Assembly: GCA_022478985.1 (NCBI GenBank)
Contig: JAKSZP010009200.1
Span: 1 to 64,000 of the forward strand
Length of the DNA: 64,000 nucleotides
DNA from: Massospora cicadina
Taxonomy: Eukaryota > Entomophthoromycota > Entomophthoromycetes > Entomophthorales > Entomophthoraceae
Direction: 5' to 3'
Shown piece by piece: positions 1 through 10,753 of the stretch. The notes under the pieces were generated by a model that made no database searches, was not told the origin of the DNA, and saw nothing but the letters and a program-made list of their open reading frames with translations. A program made the position numbers and the translations under genes. Each line of letters starts with the position of its first letter. Positions within the stretch are counted from its first letter, which is position 1.

Positions 1-1335
1 TAAAAGCAGTTGGCAAGCTTCATGGGGTTTTCTCCTTTATTCAGTCAGATGCCCATGAACGCTTGATTTTGGTTGGTCAGGGTTTGATTGCTGCTGAACT
101 CCTTTATCAAGGCTGTACGGGCCTGTTCCCAGGTGATGCACTCCTTCAAATGGGGTTTCATGGTCTCCTGGGCGGTGCTGTCTAGGCAGGAGTGGATATG
201 CTTAACCTTCTGCTGATTGGTGGCCTCTTCCATGGAACTCTCATAAGCGTACAGGAAGGAGGTAATGCTTTCCCGTCTGGGGGTGAATCTTTCCTTAAAA
301 CTATGTTTAAAGTTAGTTACAATAGGAGTGGAAAGGGTGTTAACACCGGGGATGGGTGCTGGCTCTGAAATCTCAGTTTCCAGATAGCCGTGGGAAGCTT
401 TCTGATCTAGCCGTTGCCGCAGGCCTTCAAGATCTTCCTTGATGTAGTCCCAATTCCGACTGAGTGAGGAAACATAAGTCTTATTTGCAACCTGCTCTTT
501 AGGGATTGGATCTTGGTGCTCTGAAGGTGAAGCTGGCCCTTAAGGGTGGTCAAACGGGTTTTGAACCCTTGACAAGTTTGTTCAATCTGGGAGATACAGG
601 CATCTGTAAGCTTAGTAAAGGCACTGAAGTTGTCCATTTCATCTGAAAATGCCACAATAGAGACACTAGGGTCAAGGGGGACTCCATCCGATTGGAGTTT
701 GCATTCCAGCGCTACATTTTGGATTTGATCACATAGGGCAGCCAGGGCTGTTATCACATCCCTCCGCCATGGGTCTTCAGGATCGCCAGGTGCTGAGGGA
801 CTTGGGTCCCTTAAGTCTGTGGGGCCCCTCTGGTCCTTCTGGCCCTGCACTCATGGAGGGGTAGTCATGAGAGGCCAGCTCCCATAGTGCTGTTGCAGGT
901 ATTGCACCAGTTCTTTGACTTGGAGGAGATGCTGATTCCAAGTTACCTCAAGAAGCTGAGCGTATTGATGTAGCTGATCCTTGAGATAGCCAGAAATTCT
1001 GATGTCTAATATCACAATTTTATCCCAGACCACATTGATCAATCATTGGTTATCAATAATGGCTTCATGGTTGCCATGCACAAAGGAGGAGGCAGCGTCA
1101 TAGAAGTTAAGAGGTATGAGTGTAAGTTTTGGGTGAGCCCCAGTTAACAGGAGACCTCCTGATGGTGTAACCCAACTAGCTGGAGTAGATGATGGATAGC
1201 TGGATGGACAAAGTTGCAAAGGTAGCGTTTGAGTCCCAGGGCAAGTTCCCCTGCTGGCAGCATGGTCAAGTCATAGATTTCCCACATGGTAGAAGGTATG
1301 GAAGAGGCACTTGAGCGGCTGGAGCGGGCGCCCAC
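1..1335 (-). pseudogene. TE-Z gag remnant (LTR retrotransposon capsid region)
   Basis: Minus-strand open stretches follow one another (1335-1144, 1042-851, 850-407, 233-45), separated by frame changes and stops, and run off the window's left edge. The 850-407 stretch has a helical, Gln/Leu-rich part resembling a gag coiled coil. The 233-45 stretch contains EEATNQQKVKHIHSCLDS followed by a Trp-Glu-Gln-Ala segment, the layout of a retrotransposon gag capsid core. A primer-binding-like site and an LTR promoter lie upstream at 1.6-1.76 kb in the same orientation, which supports gag. The assignment rests on pattern and context, not on a database match. The rest of the element lies outside the window. 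Confidence 0.6.
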
Positions 1336-1602
1336 GGAGTAGATGCTGTTTATTAATTGTTAAATGACATCATATAGGTTTTTGTACTAAAGTTGGTATT
1401 GGCTCCCATCAAGAGAGGGCAGTGAGAATTGGAATGTGGCCCAGAATTCTAACCTCTCAGGCTGCGAGGGTGGTGTTACATATTGCAAGGTACTAACCCA
1501 TTAAGTAACACTTCTCAACTGACCAGCCAATTGGTCTTCAGGGCTGCTAGTTTTTTTCCATTATTTGTGATAGGCGTTTTCACTTAGGACAATTCAGAGT
1601 CT

Positions 1603-1618
1603 CCTGTAGTGATCACCA
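1603..1618 (-). promoter_or_regulatory. Putative primer-binding site of TE-Z
   Basis: The minus strand reads TGGTGATCACTACAGG. It begins with TGG, as expected for pairing to a tRNA 3' CCA end, and lies between the presumed LTR edge (TG at 1623) and the gag region. The identical 16-mer follows the 5' LTR of TE-B, and close variants follow the LTRs of TE-A, TE-C and TE-G. Confidence 0.6.
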
Positions 1619-1622
1619 CATT

Positions 1623-2090
1623 TGTCAGCGCTACAGTTCATTTTACTGCCGCTGAGGTTCAAAGGTGGCTTGAAGCTGGAAATTCGGAAAAATCTGAGAA
1701 GGTAATGGAAATTGGATTAGAATACAGAGTGCTTTATTAATTCAAAAGGTGTTGTATTTATAGGGTGAGTTGGGGCTTTATGCCTCAGGGATTGTTGGGG
1801 CCCCATCCATTCAGAATATTTCCTGATCTTCCATATTGGCCGCCTCATGGGCATCCTCAAAGGGATTCCGCCCATCTGACCAAATTGGTAGATACACCTC
1901 CCCACGTGACTTAAGAATAGGGAAGGAGGATCCTGAAGTCAGTTTCTCTTGGTTAGATTCAGGAACCAATTCAATACAGCCCAATCTGGAAGTTGGGAAT
2001 TTGATTCATTTGTTATCTCAAATTCTGACAGTGAAAACAATGGATTGTGGGGGAACGGCAATGCAAGAAAATGCATCTGCAAAAAAGTCC
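1623..2090 (-). repeat. TE-Z 5' LTR (outer edge unresolved)
   Basis: On the minus strand a TATA-like CTATAAATAC (1754-1763) is followed about 20 bp on by AATAAA (1733-1738). This is the compact promoter plus poly(A)-signal arrangement of an LTR R region. The inner edge is taken at the TG at 1623, next to the primer-binding-like site. No second copy is in the window, so the right edge is a guess. Confidence 0.45.
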
Positions 2091-3829
2091 ATGTAATCTC
2101 TTTATTCCACAGGAGCTAGAAGCTGTGTGTGAAGTGCTTGACAACCAGCTCTGTCAAGGACACTTGCCATATGATAGAACAACAAACAGGGAAGATGTTC
2201 ATGTGACTGTTGAATCATGCCCCTGATTATTTCTATTAATGGAGTATACCACCGGGTAGCCCACATGAAGTCATTGTGCAGGCAACGAACGGCATCTTAG
2301 AGGAAGTGTCTGTGGGCCTCCTGAAGGTAAAAAGGAAAGGAACGGTGAAAATTTGGTGATGCAGGAAGTAATGCAGCCCATATGTGAAGAACTTACCCCT
2401 GAAAACCAGAGTGCATAAGCTGCATTATCTTGGTCAAGCAAATTATTGAGGTCACAAGAAGTAAAAGTATTAGGAGCTTCATTCATTTCCCCCTAAGTTC
2501 CTGATATGGAAGCTCAATATGCTCATTATTACGGATTGCCAATTCAGTCAACATGATTGTTTATTGATAAAGTTGGCTGAAAAAAAGAACTTTGGGAGAA
2601 GGTCTGACTCAATTAGAAATGATTAGTAAAATTAAGAAAATTGCTTTGTTGAGCTTGATGGCAATTACTGAATTTAGAATTAATGGAGCTGAATCCAATA
2701 ATAATTCAAAATGAGCTCAACGGAAGGGGAATGTGAAATTAAAGGAAAAGAATTTATTTAGTAAACGGCAAACCCTATTTTTTTTAAAATAGGTACCATT
2801 GTGGGGAGAGCGGAGGAAGGGATAATTAAATCAGTTTGACTTTGGGCGCTAGATCTTGCAGGTACAAAAAAGATACCTCTTTGGGCAATTTGTGACATTG
2901 CTTGAAAAAGGGAGAAGTCCATTTCAGATAGATTTTCCTGGACTCACTTATAGCATGAAGTATTGAAAGAGGACATTTTTTAACTGATAATCAGGTCAAG
3001 TGAGGGATGTGTGAGAGTTTTATATGATCACATTATCCAACTTGGGATTAATTAAGCTTCATTTTTTAAATTATTGGTTTGCATATTTTACTTTAGTTTA
3101 TCACTTAAGCTTTAATGAAAATTTAATTATGTCATTTATTTGGTGATAATAATTGATTAAATAATTAATTGTAATTCTCAGAGGATCGTGTCCAATGATA
3201 ATTATGATTACAATTTTGTCAGGGATTGTTTCCAACAGCGTGGATCTGAGTGAATTGGCTTAAACTGGTCAATTACTCATGAGAAATCATTGGGTTTGTT
3301 AGCCAACATGTGGGTTGATATGAATGCCAATTTAAATATACTATTCCTTGTGAATATCAGCTAAAGTATTTCCCAAAATCGAACTAATATCTCTTTTTAG
3401 TCAGCTAGGCATGCTGAGACCATTGTGGTTACCATGACTTACCCCTAACTCATGTCCTCCCTTAGTTCTGTTTATAAATATTCCCTCATTTTAATAATAA
3501 GAAACACCTTAGACTGAGATATATACCTTAGAACTATACTTTATATTTATTATATCTTGTAGTTTATCTGCTTCTTGTGAAGATAGTCTTTGTCTAAGTG
3601 TCAACGCCCAAGTGAGGCTGAAGTCACTTGAATTGTTATATATTACCAGAGTGAGGCTGAAGTCACTTATATTATTATCTGCCATAGTAGGGCTGAATTT
3701 ACCCATTTCAAAACTTGACTAAGCTAATTGTCTTCATACAATTAGCAAGTTCATATTTATTCCCAGATTCAGTAGTTAAGAAAACCTGTGCATCAGTGAA
3801 AACCCCAGTTTTTACATGAGGGGATATAG
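2091..3829. other. Unassigned repeat-like DNA without a gene
   Basis: AT-rich stretch between the TE-Z LTR and the recognisable part of the TE-A 3' LTR. Short open frames occur on both strands, but none carries a motif I recognise. It may hold the rest of the TE-A 3' LTR and older TE-G sequence. I could not align it convincingly with the 5' LTR of TE-A. Confidence 0.4.
3611..3705. repeat. Short tandem repeat, three 36-39 bp units
   Basis: The motif AGTGAGGCTGAAGTCACTT starts at 3611 and 3650, and a decayed version starts at about 3686. Spacing is 39 then about 36 bp. Confidence 0.6.
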
Positions 3830-4036
3830 AAGACCCTCAGACAACTCCCCCAATTTTGCCACAGGTTTGGCGGTACCCTGTTACTAGCCATAGGTATTTT
3901 GGCCAAGGATTGGGGCAATAGTATCACCCAAATTTGTGAGGTTCCTCCAAGAATTGACCAGGGTTTTTTGGTTGATGTTATTCATTTCAAAACCTAAATC
4001 ATCCTTAATAAAATATTGTACTTATAATTGTCGACA
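3830..4036 (-). repeat. TE-A 3' LTR, recognisable part
   Basis: This stretch aligns with 19074-19273 (shared core around TTGCCACAGGTTTGGCGGTA). The edge at 4036 is TGTCGACA on the minus strand, against TGTTATACA at the matching 5' LTR edge (19273). A purine tract lies directly inside it at about 4039-4048. Leftward of 3830 the similarity fades. Confidence 0.65.
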
Positions 4037-4383
4037 TCACCCCCTTTATGAGTGTTAGAGGAAGAATAAGGCGGCAAGAACTGGACGTACACCCAGTTGA
4101 CAGTGACTCCTGTAGCAAGAGATTTGATGGAGTATGCCTGCCTCATTTATAATTGACTACAAAAGGTCCTTCCCAAATGGAACCAAGCTTCTCCCTTCTA
4201 GGATTGATACAATTATGATAATACAGCACCAAGTTAAATACTTGTAAGGAAGGTAGAGGGGTCTGGAGCTCATTAGCGGCTTGACCCTCTTTTGTGACAG
4301 TTTTGGCCAAATTAAACATAGCCTCTGAGTGTAACTGAATGATGTTCTGGGCTTACTTCTTCATGGCTTTCTTGGGGTCATTC

Positions 4384-5146
4384 CTATCTGAGAAAATATC
4401 TTTGGCTAATAATTTCTGGCACTCCAGGTTCCCATCCATAAAATACATGGAAAGGTGACATTTTGAGGATTCTATGGTAACTGATACAGTAGACCATGAG
4501 GGCACTTGGTAAGTACTGATCCCAATGAAGGGGGTCTGAAGTGGCCATTTTTCGCAATATAGAAACCAGAGTCCCATTTGCTCTCTCCATAATACCATTG
4601 GTCGAGGGGTTATAGTGGGCCAAAAAGAACTGTTGCATGCCCATGAAGGTAGCGAGGATCTTCACCACTCTAGAGTTAAAGTTTTTCTCATTATCACAGA
4701 GAAAAGCCTGGGGGCAACCGTGTAGAGTAAAAATATTCTGATGGAGGAAAGTTGCTGTGGACTTGGCCGTTTGAGCAGGGAGAGCCACAGCTTCAACTAA
4801 TTGGTTCATTAATCAATTCTGACCAAGATATATCGATATTCCAGAAGTCTAAGGCAGAGGTCCAACCACGTCTAAAATTATGTTAGGAAGTGTTGTTGAG
4901 GCGTAGTGGGTTAATATTGATACTGGGCCTTAAAACTAGATTGCTTTTTGCAGGTCAGAAAAGTGTTCAGGACCTCAGTTATGGTCTCCATAATTCCCTC
5001 TCTGTAATAACGCTTTTTAACCCACTCCTATGCGTTCTTAATCCCACTATGCCCTAAAATAGAATGGTTTGCAAAATGACAGGTACTCACTCTGACAGCC
5101 GGATATAGGGCAACCAGTCTACCTCTACTTTCTTGTAATGCTTTCC
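4384..5146 (-). pseudogene. TE-A integrase, 3' half of the split pol
   Basis: The minus strand from 5146 begins with a zinc-finger-like segment including HFANHSILGHSGIKNA and a later FLTCKK. A longer open stretch (4809-4384, about 141 residues) follows, typical of the integrase core. It contains LHGCPQAFLCDNEKNF, with the second catalytic Asp in CDN, then IMERANG, with the catalytic Glu, and a YHRILKMSPFHVFYGW segment of the core end. The first catalytic Asp region is decayed. Integrase would insert the cDNA into the chromosome. The upstream part of this pol lies at 13.8-16.1 kb, on the far side of TE-1. Inactive through stops and frame changes. Confidence 0.85.
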
Positions 5147-6041
5147 TGTCATGTTTACATGACCTAATTGAAGGTAATAACAGAAAGGACAAGATGTGCG
5201 GCAAATGGTCCAAAAAGTCAAGCTTCATGACCTCCCTGATCTCAAGCACACCTTGGGATAACACTGGATACAGGCAAGGTATGCCCAGGTTGGTAAAAGC
5301 GAGATCATAATGCCCAGCGTCTTATTTAGGCTCTTGCATTAAAAAGGATGACTTACCTTATAATTGATAATGGCTCAATTTGATTAATCTGTAATAGGGG
5401 TTTAAACCCTGTTCAAATTATGAAATTACTAACTCAGGTTAGGCTCAACTTCAATCAATCACTCAAGTAAGGTAAATTTTAAAGTACGTTAACTGGTCAT
5501 ATGGAAACGTGCATTTATTGGTGCATCAAGGCTTAGTACCACTTTCTCTGATCAAAAATTTATCCCAAGTTGGCTTAAATATGTTTGCAAGACCAACCTT
5601 TCTTGTTGATCATCTTCCCTATAATATAGAACCCTTTTGTTTACAGTTTTTTATTCTATGTGGACTTGGGCAAACCTGTGCATGGACCTCTTTGAGCAGG
5701 TCTTGTGACACGTTAGCCAATTTATTTTCTAGAATATTACAACAGCCTTAGGTACACCACTGGGCCGCTCTGTTTTCTTCCATTTTGAGTCACCCGTGTA
5801 CTCTAGCCCAGTTCAAAGCTTAGATATGTATTCCTCTTTGGGATACAGCCGAGTTTTGCTGATTGTACAATCTCTATTAATGTTAACCATGTTCACCACC
5901 CTCGCCCTATGCTATTTTATCTCAAGAACACTCTGCTGAGCTATCCTTCTTGTAATACTGATGACTAATTCCCTTATGTTGGACCTGTGCTCTGAGCACC
6001 ACCACGCAGGGAACTGGATAATTATAGATACTCTCTTGACA
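5147..6041 (+). repeat. TE-1 5' LTR (895 bp)
   Basis: Starts TGTCATG and ends CTCTCTTGACA, giving a 5-bp terminal inverted repeat TGTCA/TGACA. It matches 12905-13799. The central part (5286-5912) differs from its partner at only about two sites without indels, while 5147-5285 and 5913-6041 differ by roughly 16%. An 80-residue open frame inside it (5509-5751) is identical in both LTRs but has no known motif and is treated as non-coding. Confidence 0.92.
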
Positions 6042-6112
6042 TTAAATGACCAACCTCTATACTTTACGTGCACAAACTTTTTCATATGGGACTTTCATAA
6101 AGTGCAAATGGT

Positions 6113-6682
6113 GTGCGCCAGCTGTTGGCCATGGCCGCGGTGAGGCTCACCATTGTCATTGCATTTTGTCAATGGCTGGAACACCTTGGCGTTATTCTTG
6201 CTACCTCTGACTGTATAGTATCCACTCTTTTTGCCTGTACCTGGTGGATACAGTCACTTTGCAATCTGAGAGTCATTATTCCCCGACTTTCACCAAAAAT
6301 TAATAAATCTGACTCAAAAAACTGGTTTTTTCTTCGTTACCACGTTTGGTCAGTACAGGTGGTATCCTTGATGGAGGGCCTGGTGGTGATTGCCTTAAAT
6401 AACGTCATACAACTCATCACTAAAATGGGCATAGGGTCGTTCATGGCACAAAACACATTTTATAACAACGTTTCCATATATATAACTGAGCCATATTTAT
6501 TCTCTTATGGCTCAGATATGGAACCCATTTCAGTGTATCAAATCACCCCAGAGAACCCATGCTTGACCACCGCAATGATCCGTGGAACCCATAAGGTGAA
6601 GAAGGAGTTACAATTACAATATAAAAACATTTTTGCAGTTGCTGAAGATATGTTTGGATATGTGACCTCAGTAGTAAGAGCG
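6113..6682 (+). pseudogene. TE-1 leader ORF, first part (gag position)
   Basis: An open stretch between the 5' LTR and the nested element. It shares a conserved block with TE-2 at the same position, including FSYGSDMEPIS and TPENP. No zinc knuckle or known capsid motif is visible. By position it should be gag or a gag remnant. The frame is cut at 6682 by insertion of TE-E, and the host sequence resumes at 9303. In TE-2 the two flanks are continuous. The upstream start is uncertain. Confidence 0.5.
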
Positions 6683-7693
6683 TGTTATGCAAACAGCAAG
6701 TAAGAAATAGACTGGCCTGCCAGTCTGGATGCCAGAGCATCCAAGTGTCAAACCAGAATGCCAGAGGCACTGCTGCTGGTATGATGGATATGGAACTGGA
6801 AGGGAGCTTAATTCTTAACAGATAAAAATGGTATTTTGGGGGAAGTTGTTTTACTAGAAAATTCAAGGAAAGAGAATCAACCGATAATTTTCTCAGTCCA
6901 ATGCACCTAATTAAATAGTCGTCAATTTTGAGGGAAAATAAGCTGGGATCGGGTTCCACAAGTTCAACCTAAGTGGAGAATTATTTGGAAAATGGGCAGG
7001 TTAGTTCCCTAGAAACCAACATTGCAAAATTTGGCGGTGGGCTGAGTTGCAGTCAATTTGACCTAAGCGGCGAACTATTTGGGAATGGGCAGGTTAGTTC
7101 CCTGAGGACTGACATTGCTAAATTTGGCAGCAGGCCAAGTTGCAGTCAGTTTGACCTAAGTGGTGAACTATTTGGGAATGGGCGGGTTAGTTCCCCGGGG
7201 ACCAACATCACAAAATTTGGCAGTGGGCCAAGTTGCGGTCAGTGGCATTGTGTTAGGTGCAACGCTCAATTTGCTGGCGGGAATCTGCACATTGGGGGTG
7301 ATGCCTGACGAAATTGGGAGGGGGGATTTTTTGATCATTGTTTAAACCAAATCGCAACCATCAGGCATTCCAGCTAATAGCTTAGGCTTCATACCTTTTT
7401 GACCATTTGAAACCTGAGTATTGGGCTGATTGCCGCTCAAATTAGTTGCGATCAATTCCATTTCAGCGATCTCAGTGCAGATTTTACTGATTCCTCATAA
7501 CAGTTCTGCTGAGGAGAGTGTGGGTACTGGAAGTGGGATCCAAAGCGGAAGGTCTATTATCCAGTGCTCATCTACCACATGAGCGAGATTGCCCTGAGTA
7601 ACAAGGGGTATGGCCATCCTCTTCAGTACCTTCTTGCTCAGGAATGGAAAGATGGCCCAATTGACGCCCAGAGGATGTTCACCGGGACTTACA
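6683..7693 (-). repeat. TE-E 3' LTR (1011 bp)
   Basis: The minus strand starts TGTAAGTCCCGG at 7693 and ends GCATAACA at 6683. It is the same length as its partner at 8287-9297. Over the first 190 bp (plus-strand order) I count roughly 15 differences by eye. It contains a 93-bp tandem repeat. Confidence 0.9.
6963..7243. repeat. 93-bp tandem repeat inside TE-E 3' LTR (three units)
   Basis: Units start at 6963, 7058 and 7151 (95, 93 and about 93 bp), each containing a CCTAAG...GAA(C/T)TATTTGG...GTTAGTTCCC pattern. Since 93 is a multiple of three, the array stays open on both strands and mimics a 31-residue protein repeat. Confidence 0.85.
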
Positions 7694-7696
7694 TTA

Positions 7697-7711
7697 CCCT
7701 TTCCTTTTTCC
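7697..7711 (-). promoter_or_regulatory. Polypurine tract of TE-E
   Basis: The minus strand reads GGAAAAAGGAAAGGG, directly upstream of the LTR start at 7693. It is the expected plus-strand primer position and fixes the element's orientation. Confidence 0.8.
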
Positions 7712-7722
7712 AAGAGAAGAGC

Positions 7723-8260
7723 CTAATCACTGTGAAACTGTACAAGAGTCACCTTCTTGTGCGCCTTGGGTGACTTGATTGTCATTATTGATGCAGGTTT
7801 TTTGGGGACATGGAGAATCTCAGGGTGGGATATGTGGAGCGCTTCACCAGGTTCATGCAATTTGTGCAATTGTGCACCTTGCCCCAACTGTTCTCGTAGG
7901 CCAGATATCTTTTCCAAGTCATGAGATATTGGACAGAACATCGCAATTTCTGGGATGCCAGGATAACCTCTTCCTTGGCCTCTTCTCCATTTTTGATGAT
8001 AAACGGTTTTGGTTCCATGAGAATGCACCTTTGAAGGGCGACAGCTGGGAAACTACTGGGCTTTGGGGAACAAACTCATTGCAAGTTGAGATGTCAGACC
8101 CTACTGACATGGGCAAGATAACCACGGCAACTATGGGGTATGGGTTTGGAGTTTTGAGTGGGACATGACTAATGTGGGCAGGGATAATCTTCTTTATGAC
8201 CTGATTCAGTTGGAAAGAAGGGACCATTGATGCACCAATATCTACAAGAAAGGCGGAAAT
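7723..8260 (-). pseudogene. TE-E deleted pol: protease trace joined to chromodomain trace
   Basis: Minus strand. At about 8250-8222 there is FLVDIGAS, close to the aspartic protease active-site pattern (D-S/T-G-A), followed by a stretch rich in Pro/Ile/Val. Further on, at about 7990-7860, a chromodomain-like segment reads EVILASQKLRCSVQYLMTW then AYENSW. A frame change follows. In full-length relatives several kilobases of RT, RNase H and integrase should lie between these parts, so a large internal deletion is inferred. The chromodomain would direct integration to marked chromatin. Non-functional. Confidence 0.65.
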
Positions 8261-8286
8261 GGTAGAGAATGATGGTTGGTCAAATA

Positions 8287-9297
8287 TGTCAGGTGAACAG
8301 CAAGTAAGAATTAGACTGACCTGCCAGCCTGGATGCCAGAGCATCCAAGTGGCAAGCCAGAATGCCAGAGGCACTGCTGCTGGTATGACGGATATGGAAC
8401 TGGAAGGGATCTTAATTCTTAACAGATAAAAATGGGATTTTGGGTAAGTTGTTTTATTGAAAAATTTAAGGAAAGAGAATTGACCAACAATTTTCTTAGT
8501 GTGATGCACCCAATTAAATAGTCATCGATTTTGAGGGAAAATAAGCTGGGATTGGGTTCTGCAAGTTTGACCTAAGCAGCAAATTATTTGGAAAATGGGA
8601 GGGTTAGTTCCCTGGGAACTGACATCGCAAAATTTGGTGGTATGCCAAGTTGTGATCAGTTCAACCTAAGCGGTGAACTACTTTGGAATGGGTGGGTTAG
8701 TTCCCTGGGGACTGACATAGCTAAATTCAACGGTGGGCTGAGTTGCGGTTGGTTCAACCTAAGCGGTGAACTATTCAGGAATGGGTAAGTTAGTTCCCTG
8801 GTGACCAACATCGCAAAATTTGGCAGCGGCCAAGTTGTAGTCAGTGGCATTGCGTCAGGCGCAACACCTGATTTGCTGTCAGGGTTCTGCCCATTGGGGG
8901 TGATGCCTGACAGATTTGGGAGGGGAGGATTTTTTCAATTATCATGTAAATTGAATCACAACCGTTGGGCATTCCAGCTGATATCTCAGTTTTTATACCT
9001 TTTTGACCATTTGAAATCTGAGTATCAGGCTGATTGCCGCTCAAATTAGTTGTGATCGATTCCATTTCAGCAATCTCAGTGCAGATTTTACTGATTCCTC
9101 ATAACAGTTCTGCTGAGGAGAGTGCGGGTACCAGAAGCGGTATCTGAAGCAGAAGGGCTATTATCCAGCGCTCATCTACCATGTGAGCAAGATCGCCCTG
9201 AGTAATGAGGGGTATGGCCATCCTCTTTGGTACCTTCTTTCTCAGAAACAGAAAGATGGCCTGATCGACACCCAGAGGACGTTCACCAGGACTTACA
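8287..9297 (-). repeat. TE-E 5' LTR (1011 bp)
   Basis: The plus strand begins TGTCAGGTGAACAGC and ends GGACTTACA. It pairs with 6683-7693 at identical length. The plus-strand pentamer after 9297 (gagtg) matches that before 6683 (gagcg) except for one transition. Confidence 0.9.
8567..8845. repeat. 93-bp tandem repeat inside TE-E 5' LTR (three units)
   Basis: Units start at 8567, 8660 and 8753, exactly 93 bp apart. They correspond to the array at 6963-7243 in the other LTR. Confidence 0.85.
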
Positions 9298-9302
9298 GAG
9301 TG

Positions 9303-9450
9303 GCCAAATATTCCTATCCATTCTATGGTGCAAAATTGTACCCTGAGGATAGGTTGGACCCTGAAGAAGGTTTTGGTGAAGTGTTGGCACTTTCTGTTAT
9401 ACTTAAAGATCATTTGAGATATTTTTTATTGACTGCTACCATTTAATCCC
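9303..9450 (+). pseudogene. TE-1 leader ORF, second part after TE-E
   Basis: Host sequence resumes after the nested element. TE-2 (minus, about 41720-41600) has a matching segment with the same PFYxAxxYP pattern, continuous with the part homologous to 6483-6682. This supports the position of the insertion. Confidence 0.6.
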
Positions 9451-9454
9451 TTTT

Positions 9455-10469
9455 AGGAAAAATCAGCACTACTTTTTTGGTGGATACTGTAACCTCTGAG
9501 ATTTTATTGACCATTACCTAGCCTACTACCATGAGATGAGTTACTTACCAGGTGGTATGTTTAGAGAAGGGGCTTTCAAAGGCATTCCCACGTTAAAAGA
9601 TTATGGGTTAGTGTATTCTTAAGTTTCCAAATATCATTTGTCTGACCACTTCCAAGCTATCAAAAACCTCTTGTACCCCATCAATTTGGGTGTATAGTGG
9701 TAGCAAAAGTTTGGCATCAGAACCAACTTGAAAGATGATACCTTATCTAAAACTTTAAAAAATGGTCACAAGTTAGTTTTTCCTTTGGCGGAAGCAAACT
9801 TTCATGGGGATTTGCTTCACTGGCCCTTTATCCACACACTCATTTTTGCTCCGTTGCTGAAGCCCTCCATGGAGATTCCCTTACCTTCCTGTTTGGAGGG
9901 GTTGGAAGCTTCTTTTGATGTGTCCTCAGCCAATGTACTACCAGCCACTCAGAGTTTGATTGTAAGTTCAAGCTCACCATTGATCTGGTGCTTATATATT
10001 TCCCAATTTATCCATTGATGGTATGGGAGGAAGCGGCCTTAGATGTGTGGGTTAAGGAGCAGTTATCCAGAGGTGCGTTTTTTCAGCGAATCTACCCTGT
10101 ATGTTACCTACTTCTCTTTGTGGAGAAGGCCGATGGCACCTTATGCCCATGTGTAGATTATGGAAATCTTAGCAACGTGACAGTATTAGACTTGCATAAT
10201 TCCACTGGACTCACAGATTGCACGCTATATGGAGAAGTCGAGATTCTTCTCCAAATTGTATTTTTAAACGCGTTCAATCAGATCTGTATCAAGAAGGTCC
10301 AGTAGTGGCTGACCGCATTCTGTACCAGAAAAAGGAATTTCCAATTTTGGGCTATACCTTTGGTCTTAAAAATGCCCCTGCTTTATTTCAACGCCATATT
10401 AATGTGCTTTGGGGACCTTCTGGGGTATGCGCAGTAGCTTATATGGATGATATTCTGGTTTTCCTCTGA
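9455..10469 (+). pseudogene. TE-1 protease trace and reverse transcriptase
   Basis: A decayed protease trace near 9465-9500 reads STTFLVDTV, where TE-2 has ILVESGASENFID. RT follows in several frames. 9728-10018 carries the pre-RT segment (SMEIPLPSCLEGLEASFD). 10088-10210 has LFVEKADGTLCPCVDYGNL, the RT fingers motif. 10340-10469 ends with AYMDDILVF, the Y-x-D-D catalytic centre, still readable. Three or more frame changes and stops break the gene. RT would copy the element RNA. The nearest relative in the window is TE-2 (40.5-41.3 kb, minus). Confidence 0.85.
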
Positions 10470-10753
10470 CAATTAATCTCATGCAGTACACCTTTATCAG
10501 GTGGTGGAGCGTTTGAGGGCAACTGACCTCACAATATAAATATATAAGTGCAATTTCTTTATTCTAAGTCACCTTTTTGGGCAACCTCATGTTTGACCAA
10601 GGGCACATGATCTGTCCAGAAAAGGAGAAGGCAATTTGTGAGTGGCCCACTCCAACTTTAGTTTAAGAAATGTGGAGTTTTTTGAGAAGTGCACGTTCCT
10701 TAAGAATTTCACACCAAATTTTTCAGAAGTTGCAGTGACTTTGCATAAGGAGA

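Larger units (their letters stand above)
6683..9297 (-). mobile_element. TE-E, internally deleted LTR element nested in TE-1
   Basis: Two LTRs of exactly 1011 bp (6683-7693 and 8287-9297) flank only 593 bp. Flanking pentamers are gagcg (6678-6682) and gagtg (9298-9302), a target duplication with one C/T change at a CpG. TE-2 has the uninterrupted sequence with gagtg, an empty site. The minus orientation is shown by a purine tract beside the left LTR and by minus-strand protease and chromodomain remnants. RT, RNase H and integrase core are missing. TE-F LTRs start with the same TGTAAGTCCC, so TE-E and TE-F are relatives. Confidence 0.9.

Noticed and set aside
5509..5751. Identical 80-residue frames at 5509-5751 and 13268-13510, and matching 83-residue frames at 37650-37901 and 42777-43028
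   Set aside because: They are parts of paired LTRs. Identity follows from the homogenised LTR core, and no domain is present.
6973..7308. Apparent 31-residue repeat protein (and 8588-8788, and a minus-strand frame at 8656-8850)
   Set aside because: The frames lie inside the TE-E LTRs. The 93-bp unit is a multiple of three, so it is open by arithmetic, and on both strands.
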